Under the pieces are notes generated by a model, which saw nothing but the letters and a program-made list of their open reading frames with translations, was not told the origin of the DNA and ran no database searches. Both the position numbers and the translations under genes were made by a program. Shown in pieces: positions 7,104 through 14,614 of a stretch of 44,804 nt of DNA. The stretch is from contig NZ_JABBJJ010000062.1 in NCBI RefSeq assembly GCF_012933655.1, positions 1-44,804 on the forward strand, written 5' to 3'. Each line of letters opens with the position of its first letter. Position 1 is the first letter of the stretch. This DNA is from Pyxidicoccus fallax (lineage in GTDB: Bacteria; Myxococcota; Myxococcia; Myxococcales; Myxococcaceae).

Positions 7104-8249
7104 CTAGAGGTCGTAGCTCCCCGCCCGCGCCACGGGGACCAGCACGTGCTCCAGCACGTAGGTCTTGAGGCGCTGGCGGGAGGACTCCTCCATGGTGAGC
7201 ACGAGCTGGGGGTGCACGCGGGCCCCCACCTCGAAGAGCACGGCCTCCAGCAACATGCCGTCCTGGGCAATGACATACAGCCGGTCCAGCGTGGGGTCCG
7301 ACGACTCCGTCTTCCCCTGCTCCTTCTGGCCGATGTGGACGGCGAGCGCGGAGCCCAGGCACTCCAGTTCCTCCACGGAGGTGAAGTGCTCCTTGGTGGT
7401 GCCGGTCATCTCCTGACGGTGTGACGGCTCGCCCAGCCACAAGGCCTTGCAGTTGGCGAAGGCGAGCCACGCCGGGTCGTGGTCCGGGTCGAACTGGATG
7501 GAGATGCCCTGGGGCGTGCGCTCCGCGTAGCCACGGGGGACGATGGCGTCCTCGTTGATGACCAGCCCCAGGCTCGCGTTGTTGCGGAAGAACTGGCGGA
7601 TGACGGGGTAGCGCGGGTTGAGCGTCAGGCACATGGCCCACGCCTCCAGCGCCTCGTCGTAGCGCTCCAGTTGCACGAGCGCGTTGCCCAGGAAGAACCA
7701 CGAGCGGTGGTCATTCGGGTTGATGGCAAGCGCCTTGCGGTAGTGCCCCAGCGCGGTGCCCGGGTCGCCGGCGAAGTAGGCCGCGTCGCCCCGGAATATC
7801 CATGCGACGTAGCAGTCCGGGCAGACCTCGGTGGCGCGGGTGTAGAGCTTCGCGGCCTCGTCGTAGCGCTTCGCCTGGAAGTGGGGCTCGGCCTCGTCGT
7901 ACAGCGCCTTCGCCTGGGGGTTCTCCGGCCAGGGCTGGATGACGCGCTCGCCGCCCCGCACCACCACGCGCGGGTAGTCCACGGCCTTCACGCGCTGGGG
8001 CCACAGCGCGTCCGCCCAGCCTCCCGGCGGCGAGTCCTTGCCCTCCACGGAGTAGGCGACCTGGGAGTCCTCCAGGCGCTTCAGGATTTGCTGCGGGGTG
8101 AGGTAGCGCGGCGACTCCGGTGTGGCGCTCGGAGCGGAAGCCGGGGGCGGAGGAGCCTCCGCGGGCGCGGCGGCGGCGGGCTTCGACTTCGGCGTGGAGG
8201 CACAGCCCAGGACGAGCACGCAGCCAAGGACGAGGAGTGAGCGGCGCAA
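7104..8249 (-). CDS. TPR-containing lipoprotein
   Basis: The start is TTG 8249, which gives MRRSLLVLGCVLVLGC; GAAAGG lies about 8 nt upstream and no in-frame ATG fits. The 381-residue protein has a lipobox, a low-complexity Ala/Pro stretch (about 20-45), and two or three TPR units (about 110-215, for example AKRYDEAAKLYTRATEVCP and GDPGTALGHYRKALAINPN). The C-terminal part is about 160 residues of unknown fold. TPR lipoproteins act as periplasmic adaptors. It is transcribed divergently from the M43-type protease gene; the 172-bp gap probably holds both promoters. Confidence 0.85.
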   Translation of the reverse strand: MRRSLLVLGCVLVLGCASTPKSKPAAAAPAEAPPPPASAPSATPESPRYLTPQQILKRLEDSQVAYSVEGKDSPPGGWADALWPQRVKAVDYPRVVVRGGERVIQPWPENPQAKALYDEAEPHFQAKRYDEAAKLYTRATEVCPDCYVAWIFRGDAAYFAGDPGTALGHYRKALAINPNDHRSWFFLGNALVQLERYDEALEAWAMCLTLNPRYPVIRQFFRNNASLGLVINEDAIVPRGYAERTPQGISIQFDPDHDPAWLAFANCKALWLGEPSHRQEMTGTTKEHFTSVEELECLGSALAVHIGQKEQGKTESSDPTLDRLYVIAQDGMLLEAVLFEVGARVHPQLVLTMEESSRQRLKTYVLEHVLVPVARAGSYDL

Positions 8250-8421
8250 GCGGAGGGCCTTTCAGTGGAAGCAGCCCTCCCAGTCTACGCCTCCGGACCT
8301 GGGTCAGCGCGCACCCGAAATGAAAAGACACGACCTGTCGCGGTGCGCCTCGTTTCTCCTGTGTGGCGGAGAGTACGGTCCTCTCCGATTCACGGCCGTA
8401 GAGGCACACACAGGAGGAGTC

Positions 8422-9270
8422 ATGCGGAAGCAGGTCATGAAGCGAGGCGGCACGCTGGCGCTCGTGGTCGGGAGCATGCTGGCCTGGGGCTGTGGTGGCG
8501 AGCTGGAGCCCATGGTGGACGACGCGCCCACGGAAGCGATGGCGGCGCGGTGTGCCACGGAGCAGCCCACGGAGGTGAACCCTGGCGCGGAGCGCTCCGT
8601 GCGGGCGATGCGGCTGCCGGGCTCGGTGCGCGTGCCCACGTACGTGCACGTGCTCCGGAGCGGGACGGGGTTGTCGAACGGGGACGTCCCGGACTCGATG
8701 GTGTTCGAGCAGCTGAACGTGCTCAACACGGCGTTCCGCGACACGCCCTTCTACTTCGAGCTGCAGACCATCACGCGGACCACCAACTCGACGTGGTTCC
8801 TGATGTCTCCGGGCAGCACGGCGGAGCGGAACGCGAAGACCACGCTGCGCCGGGGCGGCAAGGAGTCGCTCAACCTGTACACGGCGCGGCCCGGCGGCGG
8901 GCTGCTCGGGTGGGCCACATTCCCCGCCAGCTACGCTGGCAATCCGAAGAACGACGGCGTGGTGATGCTGTACACGACGCTGCCGGGCGGCACGGCGGCG
9001 CCATACAACGAGGGCGACAGCACCGTGCACGAGGTGGGGCACTGGCTCGGGCTGAGCCACACGTCCACGGGCTGCACGTCGGATGACGGCGTGGCGGATA
9101 CGCCGCTGGCGATGCCCGCCTCCGTTTGCGCCGACGGGCGGGACACCTGCGTGTCCCCGGGCCTGGACCCGATTCACAACTACATGGGCAGCATGGACGA
9201 CGCCTGCATCTACGAGTTCACCCCGGGACAGGCCGCGCGCATGGACAACCAGGCGCTGATGTATCGCTGA
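8422..9270 (+). CDS. Secreted M43-type (pappalysin/cytophagalysin-like) zinc metalloprotease
   Basis: ATG 8422 follows AGGAGGAG at 5 nt. The 282-residue product has a lipoprotein-type signal (SMLAWGC, Cys24), a short prosegment and a metzincin catalytic domain. The zinc motif HEVGHWLGLSH begins at His203, followed by Cys-rich loops (GCTSDD, CADGRDTC) and the Met-turn NYMGSMDDAC, then FTPGQAARM. This order is characteristic of M43B proteases. It probably digests extracellular protein during predation or nutrient acquisition (family inference). The next gene encodes another small lipoprotein in the same direction, 152 bp away. Confidence 0.9.
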   Translation: MRKQVMKRGGTLALVVGSMLAWGCGGELEPMVDDAPTEAMAARCATEQPTEVNPGAERSVRAMRLPGSVRVPTYVHVLRSGTGLSNGDVPDSMVFEQLNVLNTAFRDTPFYFELQTITRTTNSTWFLMSPGSTAERNAKTTLRRGGKESLNLYTARPGGGLLGWATFPASYAGNPKNDGVVMLYTTLPGGTAAPYNEGDSTVHEVGHWLGLSHTSTGCTSDDGVADTPLAMPASVCADGRDTCVSPGLDPIHNYMGSMDDACIYEFTPGQAARMDNQALMYR

Positions 9271-9288
9271 GCGCTGGGACGTGAGGGC

Positions 9289-9312
9289 CGGGCGGGCCTT
9301 CGTGCCCGCTCG
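9289..9312 (+). terminator. Hairpin after the metalloprotease gene
   Basis: GCGGGC (9292-9297), loop CTTCGT, GCCCGC (9304-9309), extended by three more pairs including one G-T. It lies 18 bp past the stop. There is no T-run, so termination is only suggested. Confidence 0.35.
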
Positions 9313-9422
9313 CCTTCAGCTCATGGCCACCCGGACGGGACCTGCCGCTTGCTTTGCTCCGTTGAAAGAAGCACACTTCACCGCCAGTGAAATAAAATGA
9401 CGGCTCAACGCAGGGGGCAAAC

Positions 9423-9857
9423 ATGAGAATGCCTTGGTGGCTTGTCTTCGGAGGAGCGAGTCTCGTTCTGTCTGGGTGCGGCGGACCGGCGACTTCAGAC
9501 ATGCCAGTCGATACCGTGGATGACCAGGAGGTCTCCGCCATGGCCACGTGCTCGGTCTCCCCGGGTAGGCCCTACATCTGGTGGAGCAACAACGTGAAGT
9601 ACGTGCGCACGGATATCAGCGCGACGTGCTCGCCGGCCGTCAGCTATATCCGGGTGGTCGGAGGACTCCGCGGGCCCAATCCAGGCACCGCCGAGTGGCG
9701 GTGTCCGGCGAGCGGGTCTGGCACCATCACGTCCTGCCCTGGATACGTCATCCGAGCCTACAGCGCCGGTTGCTGGTATGGGGAGGCGAGCGGCTACGCT
9801 CCCAATTGGGAATCCTACGTGCGCAATCCGGCATATCCCAACTGCGTGTCACTCTAG
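9423..9857 (+). CDS. Small Cys-containing lipoprotein of unknown function
   Basis: ATG 9423 follows AGGGGG. The 144-residue product has a lipobox (SLVLSGC), a short acidic linker, and a compact domain with six Cys (ATC, ATC, WRC, TSC, GCW, PNC) and several aromatic residues, which suggests a disulfide-bonded extracellular fold. I do not recognise the family. It lies between a secreted protease and a pentapeptide-repeat gene, in a stretch rich in accessory functions. Confidence 0.7.
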   Translation: MRMPWWLVFGGASLVLSGCGGPATSDMPVDTVDDQEVSAMATCSVSPGRPYIWWSNNVKYVRTDISATCSPAVSYIRVVGGLRGPNPGTAEWRCPASGSGTITSCPGYVIRAYSAGCWYGEASGYAPNWESYVRNPAYPNCVSL

Positions 9858-9915
9858 GCAAGGGCGCACCCGAAATGAGGCCCCGTCGGGGCGCATGGCT
9901 CAGGCGGGGCCCCCA

Positions 9916-10548
9916 TCAACCCTGTATGACGATCCGGTCCGGAGACCCGGTGCTCAGGATGCCGGGTTTGTTTTTATAGATTTGATACAGGAGCTCCGAG
10001 AACTCGCGCCCTTCCGGGGGGATGCAAGTGGAGAGGTCGCAGTTCTCGAAGGTCACGAAGTCGCCCAGGATGGCCTTGGAGAAGTCCACTTCCCGCAGCG
10101 GGGGGTGGCCTGTCGACTTCTTGTGATACAGGCCGTTGAAGGTGGAGTCTTCAATCTTCCCGATGAACCTGCAGCGCGAGAAGGATGCGTCGTTGAAGTT
10201 GACGCCCTTGAGCTTGCAGTGGTCGAAATCGCAGTTCTCGAAGTGCGGATATTCGAAGTGCCGGCCGGTGAAGTTGCACTTCTTGAATTGGCAGCCTTCG
10301 AACAAGCCGCCTTCGGCGCCGACGCTGATACGCCTGAAATCGAACCCGGTGAAGGTGCAGTCGCGAAAGTCGCAGCCGAAGAAGGCGAGATTGCCGGGTG
10401 TCCCCTTCTCGAAGAGGCAGTTCTTGAAGGTGGAGTTGATGAAGAAGACGCCCGTGAAATCCGTGCCGGAGAAGTCGAAGGACTCGAATTCTTCGTCGCT
10501 GAATCGGGTCGGGGACTCCCACCTGAATTTGAAAAATCTCTTGTCCAT
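9916..10548 (-). CDS. Pentapeptide-repeat protein
   Basis: A 210-residue protein dominated by A(D/N)LXX-like pentapeptides in a Phe-rich form (FSGTDFTGVFF, FRDCTFTGFDF, FENCDFDHCKLKGVNF), which fold into a right-handed four-sided beta helix. There is no signal peptide. Functions in the family range from gyrase protection to scaffolding; none can be chosen here. GC is lower than in the neighbours and the third-base bias weaker, compatible with acquisition. It is divergent from the nuclease/immunity cassette, and the first 43-bp repeat copy lies in the intervening region. A second, broken pentapeptide-repeat gene lies at 21259-21861. Confidence 0.88.
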   Translation of the reverse strand: MDKRFFKFRWESPTRFSDEEFESFDFSGTDFTGVFFINSTFKNCLFEKGTPGNLAFFGCDFRDCTFTGFDFRRISVGAEGGLFEGCQFKKCNFTGRHFEYPHFENCDFDHCKLKGVNFNDASFSRCRFIGKIEDSTFNGLYHKKSTGHPPLREVDFSKAILGDFVTFENCDLSTCIPPEGREFSELLYQIYKNKPGILSTGSPDRIVIQG

Positions 10549-10594
10549 GTTCGTAGCCGGGCTCCACCGTACTCCCGGCGAGTGTCACCGCCCA

Positions 10595-10637
10595 GGGTGC
10601 TCTCTCGCCGTCCCTGGCGCCGGGAGGCCGGGTGCCC
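10595..10637. repeat. 43-bp direct repeat, left copy
   Basis: Matches 12095-12137 at 42 of 43 bases in the same orientation; the copies begin exactly 1500 bp apart and bracket the AHH nuclease/Imm11-like gene pair. It contains GGCGCC and other short inverted segments, but no terminal inverted repeats or transposase are seen. Confidence 0.9.
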
Positions 10638-10714
10638 ATCTTGTCGTGAATCGCATGACGTGATGCCCCTGGGTGCAATTCATGGGTTGGCGGGCATGGC
10701 GGTCTGCTCCCTCC

Positions 10715-11455
10715 ATGCCCGTCATCATTCGTGGCCGCCGCGTCATGTTCCTCCAGTCCCAGCCGGGAGACGGGCCCAAGCCCCCGAAGAAACCTCCCTG
10801 CGAGTACTGCGGGAAGCCGGGGCATCCCTTCGCACCGGAGTGGGGCAGCCACATCGGCAACTCGATGTGGCTCAGCGAGGCCATCCTGAACGGGCGGGAG
10901 CCGGAGACGCACGACTGGTACACGGGGCGCTGGTCCATCGCCGCGCACCACCTCATCTGCTCCGAGGCGATGGCGGACGACGAGAGGTGGGCGCGGCTCT
11001 GCCGTGAGTTCGGCTATGACATCAACCGCGCGGAGAACGGCGTGATGTTGCCCTCTCGGATGGACGCTGCCTGCGAGCTCCATGTCCCGGTCCACCGCGG
11101 AAACCACGCTCACGGCTGGGCCCTCGACCTGGACATGGCGTACCCGGACGCAGTGAAGGCCAAGTTGGCGCGCGTCGCGGAGTCCGTCGCGGAGGGGGCG
11201 TGCTGCGCCAATCCGCTCTCGCTCACCAGGAAGTTGGACAAGCTGAGCCATGACATCATGGGCAAGGTGGCGCGGGGGCAGTGGACGCTCAGCAGCGATG
11301 GCCTGGACTACCAGGAGGGCGGCGTCGGCTGCGCTGACGCCACCAGCATCCAGGACAAGCCTCGCCGGATGTGTACGCAGAAGCGGAAGCACGGCATCGT
11401 CCACGGGAAGACGGGCCGGCCGCTCGCCGCACGCCCCTTACAGGTGGGAGCGTAA
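10715..11455 (+). CDS. AHH-family (HNH/Endo VII-type) nuclease, probable toxin
   Basis: The product carries the AHH signature: AAHHLICSEAM, then FGYDINRAENGVMLPSR, then HVPVHRGNHAHGW. The N-terminus has CEYCGKPGH, a possible zinc knuckle. Members of this family are DNA- or RNA-cleaving effectors, often the toxin half of toxin/immunity pairs. ATG 10715 gives 246 residues; upstream in-frame starts at 10673 (GTG) and 10682 (ATG) cannot be excluded because none has a good ribosome site. No Rhs, PAAR or other delivery domain is attached, so delivery is unclear. The stop is 2 nt before the ATG of the putative immunity gene. Confidence 0.85.
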   Translation: MPVIIRGRRVMFLQSQPGDGPKPPKKPPCEYCGKPGHPFAPEWGSHIGNSMWLSEAILNGREPETHDWYTGRWSIAAHHLICSEAMADDERWARLCREFGYDINRAENGVMLPSRMDAACELHVPVHRGNHAHGWALDLDMAYPDAVKAKLARVAESVAEGACCANPLSLTRKLDKLSHDIMGKVARGQWTLSSDGLDYQEGGVGCADATSIQDKPRRMCTQKRKHGIVHGKTGRPLAARPLQVGA

Positions 11456-11457
11456 CC

Positions 11458-12036
11458 ATGCAAACCGACTACTTCGTCCTAATGCGCGCACGCTCGCAGC
11501 AGCACCCGTTGCTGGCATGGGACCAGGACTCCCTCCCCTTTCTGAAGTCCAGGGCCGTCGAGGTACGCGAGCCGGTGCAACTCAAGCTGGGCGAGCCAGT
11601 GCCCAGCAAGCCCATCATGGTGGACCACCACAGCCTGCCGGCGCCGGTGGTGTCGCGACGCCTCATGGAGGCATTGGCGCAGCTCGAGCTTCCCGGCGTG
11701 CAGTGGGTCCCCGCGGACGTCCACGTGGGCGAGACGGTGCTGCGCTACTGGTTGGTCCACATGTGGAGGCGCATCTCGTGCGTGGACCGGGCGCGCTCGG
11801 TGCTCAGCCTCGACGAGGACGATGGGGGCGTGCTGGGCATCGACAAGCTCGTCTTGGACGAGGACGTGCTCGGCGCCGTGCCGCTAGAAGAACGGCTCGC
11901 CTTTCGCCTGGAGGAGGCAGTGGTGCACCTCTTCCACCGCAGCGTCGTGGACCGGGCGATGAGTCTCACACCACCACCGGTGGGACTGCGCTTCATCCCC
12001 GTGTCCGATTGGAACGACTCGGCCGGCTTCCGGTGA
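11458..12036 (+). CDS. Imm11-like (DUF1629) immunity protein
   Basis: ATG 11458 follows AGGTGGGAG and sits 2 nt after the stop of the nuclease gene, so the two are co-translated. The 192-residue protein has features I associate with the Imm11/DUF1629 family: GIDKLVLDEDVLGAVPL, a following helix with HRSVVDRAM, and the terminal GLRFIPVSDW. The assigned role is to bind and block the adjacent AHH nuclease. The pairing is an inference from order and family. No signal peptide is seen, so it acts in the cytoplasm. Confidence 0.8.
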   Translation: MQTDYFVLMRARSQQHPLLAWDQDSLPFLKSRAVEVREPVQLKLGEPVPSKPIMVDHHSLPAPVVSRRLMEALAQLELPGVQWVPADVHVGETVLRYWLVHMWRRISCVDRARSVLSLDEDDGGVLGIDKLVLDEDVLGAVPLEERLAFRLEEAVVHLFHRSVVDRAMSLTPPPVGLRFIPVSDWNDSAGFR

Positions 12037-12094
12037 TGGGGCCAGGAGCTGTGCGAGTTCAAACACCCTCTCCTGGAAGAGGGCGCTTAGCTCG

Positions 12095-12137
12095 GGGTGC
12101 TCCCTCGCCGTCCCTGGCGCCGGGAGGCCGGGTGCCC
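12095..12137. repeat. 43-bp direct repeat, right copy
   Basis: Partner of 10595-10637 with a single T/C difference (10603 versus 12103). It lies 58 bp after the Imm11-like gene. The remaining 121 bp up to the oxidoreductase gene show nothing I can assign. Confidence 0.9.
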
Positions 12138-12258
12138 GTCTCCCATCGTGGAAAGGCTCGCGCGGGCAGGTGGGGCTCGTTAGTAGCGCAGACGCCGCTC
12201 CGGGCCACGGTGGCGGTACCGCGGGCCCGAGGACCCGGCCGCGGGTTCCCGGCCTTGG

Positions 12259-13749
12259 ATGATGTCGAGCACCTGGTACGACGCGGTGGTGGTGGGCGCG
12301 GGCTTCGGCGGGCTCGCCACGGCGCTGGAGCTGACGCGACGGGGCGCTCGTGTCGCGCTGTGCGAGACGCTGAACTATCCCGGCGGCTGCGCCAGCACGT
12401 TCCGACGCGAGGGCCACGCCTTCGAGGCGGGCGCGACGCTGTTCTCCGGCTTCGAACCTCACCAGCTCTTCGGCCGCTGGATTCGCGAGCACAGCATGGC
12501 CGTGACGGTGGACTGGTTGGACCCCGTGGTGGAGCTGCGCACGCCGGAGCTGCGGCTGCCCGTGCACCGGGACCGGGCCCGCTTCATCGACTCGCTGTGC
12601 GCCCTGCCCGGCGCCCCCGTCTCCGGCATCCGGCGGCTGTTCGCCCTGCAGGCCCGCGTGGCCGGGGCGCTGTGGCCCCTGTTCGATGACCCGGACCTGC
12701 TACCGCCGCTCGACGTGAAGGCCCTGCTGCGCCACGCGGGCCGCGCCTTCCAGTACGCGCAGTTGCTGCGCTGGATGGGACGTCCCCTCGGCGCGGTGCT
12801 GGAGCACCTGGGCCTCTCGGGCTTCACACCGCTGCGCACGTACCTGGACGCGCTCTGTCAAATCACGGTGCAGTGCAGCGCCGGCGAGGCGGAGTCCCTC
12901 TTCGCGCTGGCGGCCATGGACTACTACTGGCGCGGCACGGGCCACGTGCGCGGCGGCATCGGCCGGCTGGCGGAGGCGCTGACCCGGGCCGTGGAGGCGG
13001 GAGGCGGCACGGTGCTGCTCGCCAACCGGGTGAAGTCGCTCACGCGGGTTCCAGGGGGCTGGAGCGTATCGTCGCGGAAAGGCGAGCTGCGCGCGCGACA
13101 CGTGGTGGCCAACCTGCTGCCGCGCGGGGTGACGCGACTGCTGGGCCAGCCTCCCGAGCAGCTCCCCCGGCTGGGCGCGCTGTCCGAGCGCATCGAGGAG
13201 GGCTGGGGCGCGGCGATGCTGTACCTCGTGGTTCGGGCGCCGGAGCACGAGAACGGCAGCGCGCACCACCTGGAGCTGGTGCGGAACACGGGCGCACCCT
13301 TCATCGAGGGAAACCACCTGTTCATGTCCATCAGCGGCGCGGCGGACGAGGGCCGCGCACCCGCCGGGCACCGCACGGTGACGGTGTCCACGCATGTGCC
13401 GCTGAAGGCACTGGCGCGGATGACGTCGGAGGACCAGGGGCACTACCTGTCCGGCATCCAGACGCGCATGCACCAGGGCCTGGAGCAGCTCGCGCCCGAG
13501 TGGATGGCGGGACTGACGCACACGATGACGGCCTCACCGCGCACCTATCAGCGCTTCACGCAGCGCGAGGGCGGCGCGGTGGGCGGCGTGCCCCGACGCG
13601 CGGGGCTGGCCAACTACCGGAACCTCGGGCCCATGCAGGTGCTGGACGGACTGTGGCTGGTGGGGGACTCGGTGTTCCCCGGGCAGAGCACGTTGGCCAC
13701 CGCGGTGGGCGGCGTGCGCACGGCCGCGAGCATCGCCGCCCGGAGCTGA
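12259..13749 (+). CDS. CrtI/CrtISO-like FAD-dependent oxidoreductase
   Basis: A 496-residue protein with an N-terminal dinucleotide-binding motif VVVGAGFGGLATALEL, the conserved PGGCASTF loop and the C-terminal FAD motif LWLVGDSVFPGQSTLATAVGGV, typical of phytoene desaturase/carotenoid isomerase relatives. The substrate may be a carotenoid or another prenyl lipid; no carotenoid synthesis gene is adjacent, so I leave it open. The start has MM at 12259/12262 with a poor ribosome site. It converges with the SDR gene 33 bp downstream. Confidence 0.88.
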   Translation: MMSSTWYDAVVVGAGFGGLATALELTRRGARVALCETLNYPGGCASTFRREGHAFEAGATLFSGFEPHQLFGRWIREHSMAVTVDWLDPVVELRTPELRLPVHRDRARFIDSLCALPGAPVSGIRRLFALQARVAGALWPLFDDPDLLPPLDVKALLRHAGRAFQYAQLLRWMGRPLGAVLEHLGLSGFTPLRTYLDALCQITVQCSAGEAESLFALAAMDYYWRGTGHVRGGIGRLAEALTRAVEAGGGTVLLANRVKSLTRVPGGWSVSSRKGELRARHVVANLLPRGVTRLLGQPPEQLPRLGALSERIEEGWGAAMLYLVVRAPEHENGSAHHLELVRNTGAPFIEGNHLFMSISGAADEGRAPAGHRTVTVSTHVPLKALARMTSEDQGHYLSGIQTRMHQGLEQLAPEWMAGLTHTMTASPRTYQRFTQREGGAVGGVPRRAGLANYRNLGPMQVLDGLWLVGDSVFPGQSTLATAVGGVRTAASIAARS

Positions 13750-13782
13750 CGGTGGCGCGAGGCCTCCAAGCCGTTCGCCCGT

Positions 13783-14532
13783 TCAGTCCACAATGGCGCC
13801 GCAGGAGATGTTGACCTCCGTGGAGGTCATGGTGCGCGCCAGGTCCGACGCCACGAAGGCGGCCACGTTGCCCACGTCGGCCAGCGTCGCAACCCGCTTC
13901 AGCAGGGTGCCCTGCTGGATGCTCGCGGCGATCTCCTCCCTCCCGGCAAAAGACTCAGGGATGGACTCGGGGATGCCACCGGTCTTCAGGGTGACGACGC
14001 GGATGCCATGCTGCCCGAGTTCGCAGGCCCACTGACGGCGCAGGCCCTCGATGGCGTCGAGCGCGACCTTGAAGCCCCCCAGTCCGGGCAGTGTCTGGGG
14101 GCCAGAGCCGCCGAATGTCAGGATGACACCCGACTTGCGCTCGCGCATGTGCCGGGCGGCCGCGCGAATCGTCACGAAGTGCGTCCGCATGGCGATGGTG
14201 ATGGGCTGGAGGAAGTCATCGACGGATATCTCCATCAGCGGCTTCTGGACGTCTCCGTACCCGATGACATCGAACGAGATGTCCACATGTCCGGCCCGCG
14301 TGACGACACTCTCGACATACGCGTCCACGGCCCGCTCATCGACGGCATCCACGACGGCGGTCTCCGCCACGCCGCCCTGGGCGCGAATGCCCTCGGCGAC
14401 CGTGTCGAGCTTCGCCTGGGTCCGTCCCGCGAGGAAGACCCTGGCACCTTCGCGCGCGAAGGCACGGGCCACCGCGCCACCAATGGAACCGCCCGCGCCG
14501 TAAATCACGGCGACCTTGTTCTCCAGCAGCAT
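13783..14532 (-). CDS. Atypical short-chain dehydrogenase/reductase lacking the catalytic Tyr
   Basis: A 249-residue Rossmann protein with cofactor loop GAGGSIGG (12-19) and Arg in AGRTQ, which favours NADP. In the active-site helix the usual YxxxK reads LGGFK (151-155): Lys155 is kept but Tyr is Leu151. Ser143 is present, and the NNAG motif is replaced (FDVIGYGD). The enzyme may be inactive as a classical dehydrogenase, may use another acid, or may bind a ligand. Many SDRs with this variation exist, but their roles are unclear to me. It is convergent with the CrtI-like gene. Confidence 0.85.
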   Translation of the reverse strand: MLLENKVAVIYGAGGSIGGAVARAFAREGARVFLAGRTQAKLDTVAEGIRAQGGVAETAVVDAVDERAVDAYVESVVTRAGHVDISFDVIGYGDVQKPLMEISVDDFLQPITIAMRTHFVTIRAAARHMRERKSGVILTFGGSGPQTLPGLGGFKVALDAIEGLRRQWACELGQHGIRVVTLKTGGIPESIPESFAGREEIAASIQQGTLLKRVATLADVGNVAAFVASDLARTMTSTEVNISCGAIVD

Positions 14533-14614
14533 GCCGCGTCCTCCAGAAGCGCTCCGAGGTAAGCCAGCAGCATCCCGTCGCGGACCACCCCTGTCGACTT
14601 CCGGCGACAGCCTC

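Noticed and set aside
8309..9878. Exact 15-mer GCGCACCCGAAATGA at 8309-8323 and 9864-9878 flanking two secreted-protein genes
   Set aside because: A window of this size is expected to contain about one 15-mer repeat by chance, and the match does not extend.
9778..11007. Long plus-strand frame overlapping the pentapeptide gene
   Set aside because: It reads Glu/Val-rich antisense of pentapeptide repeats and has no start signal or domain.
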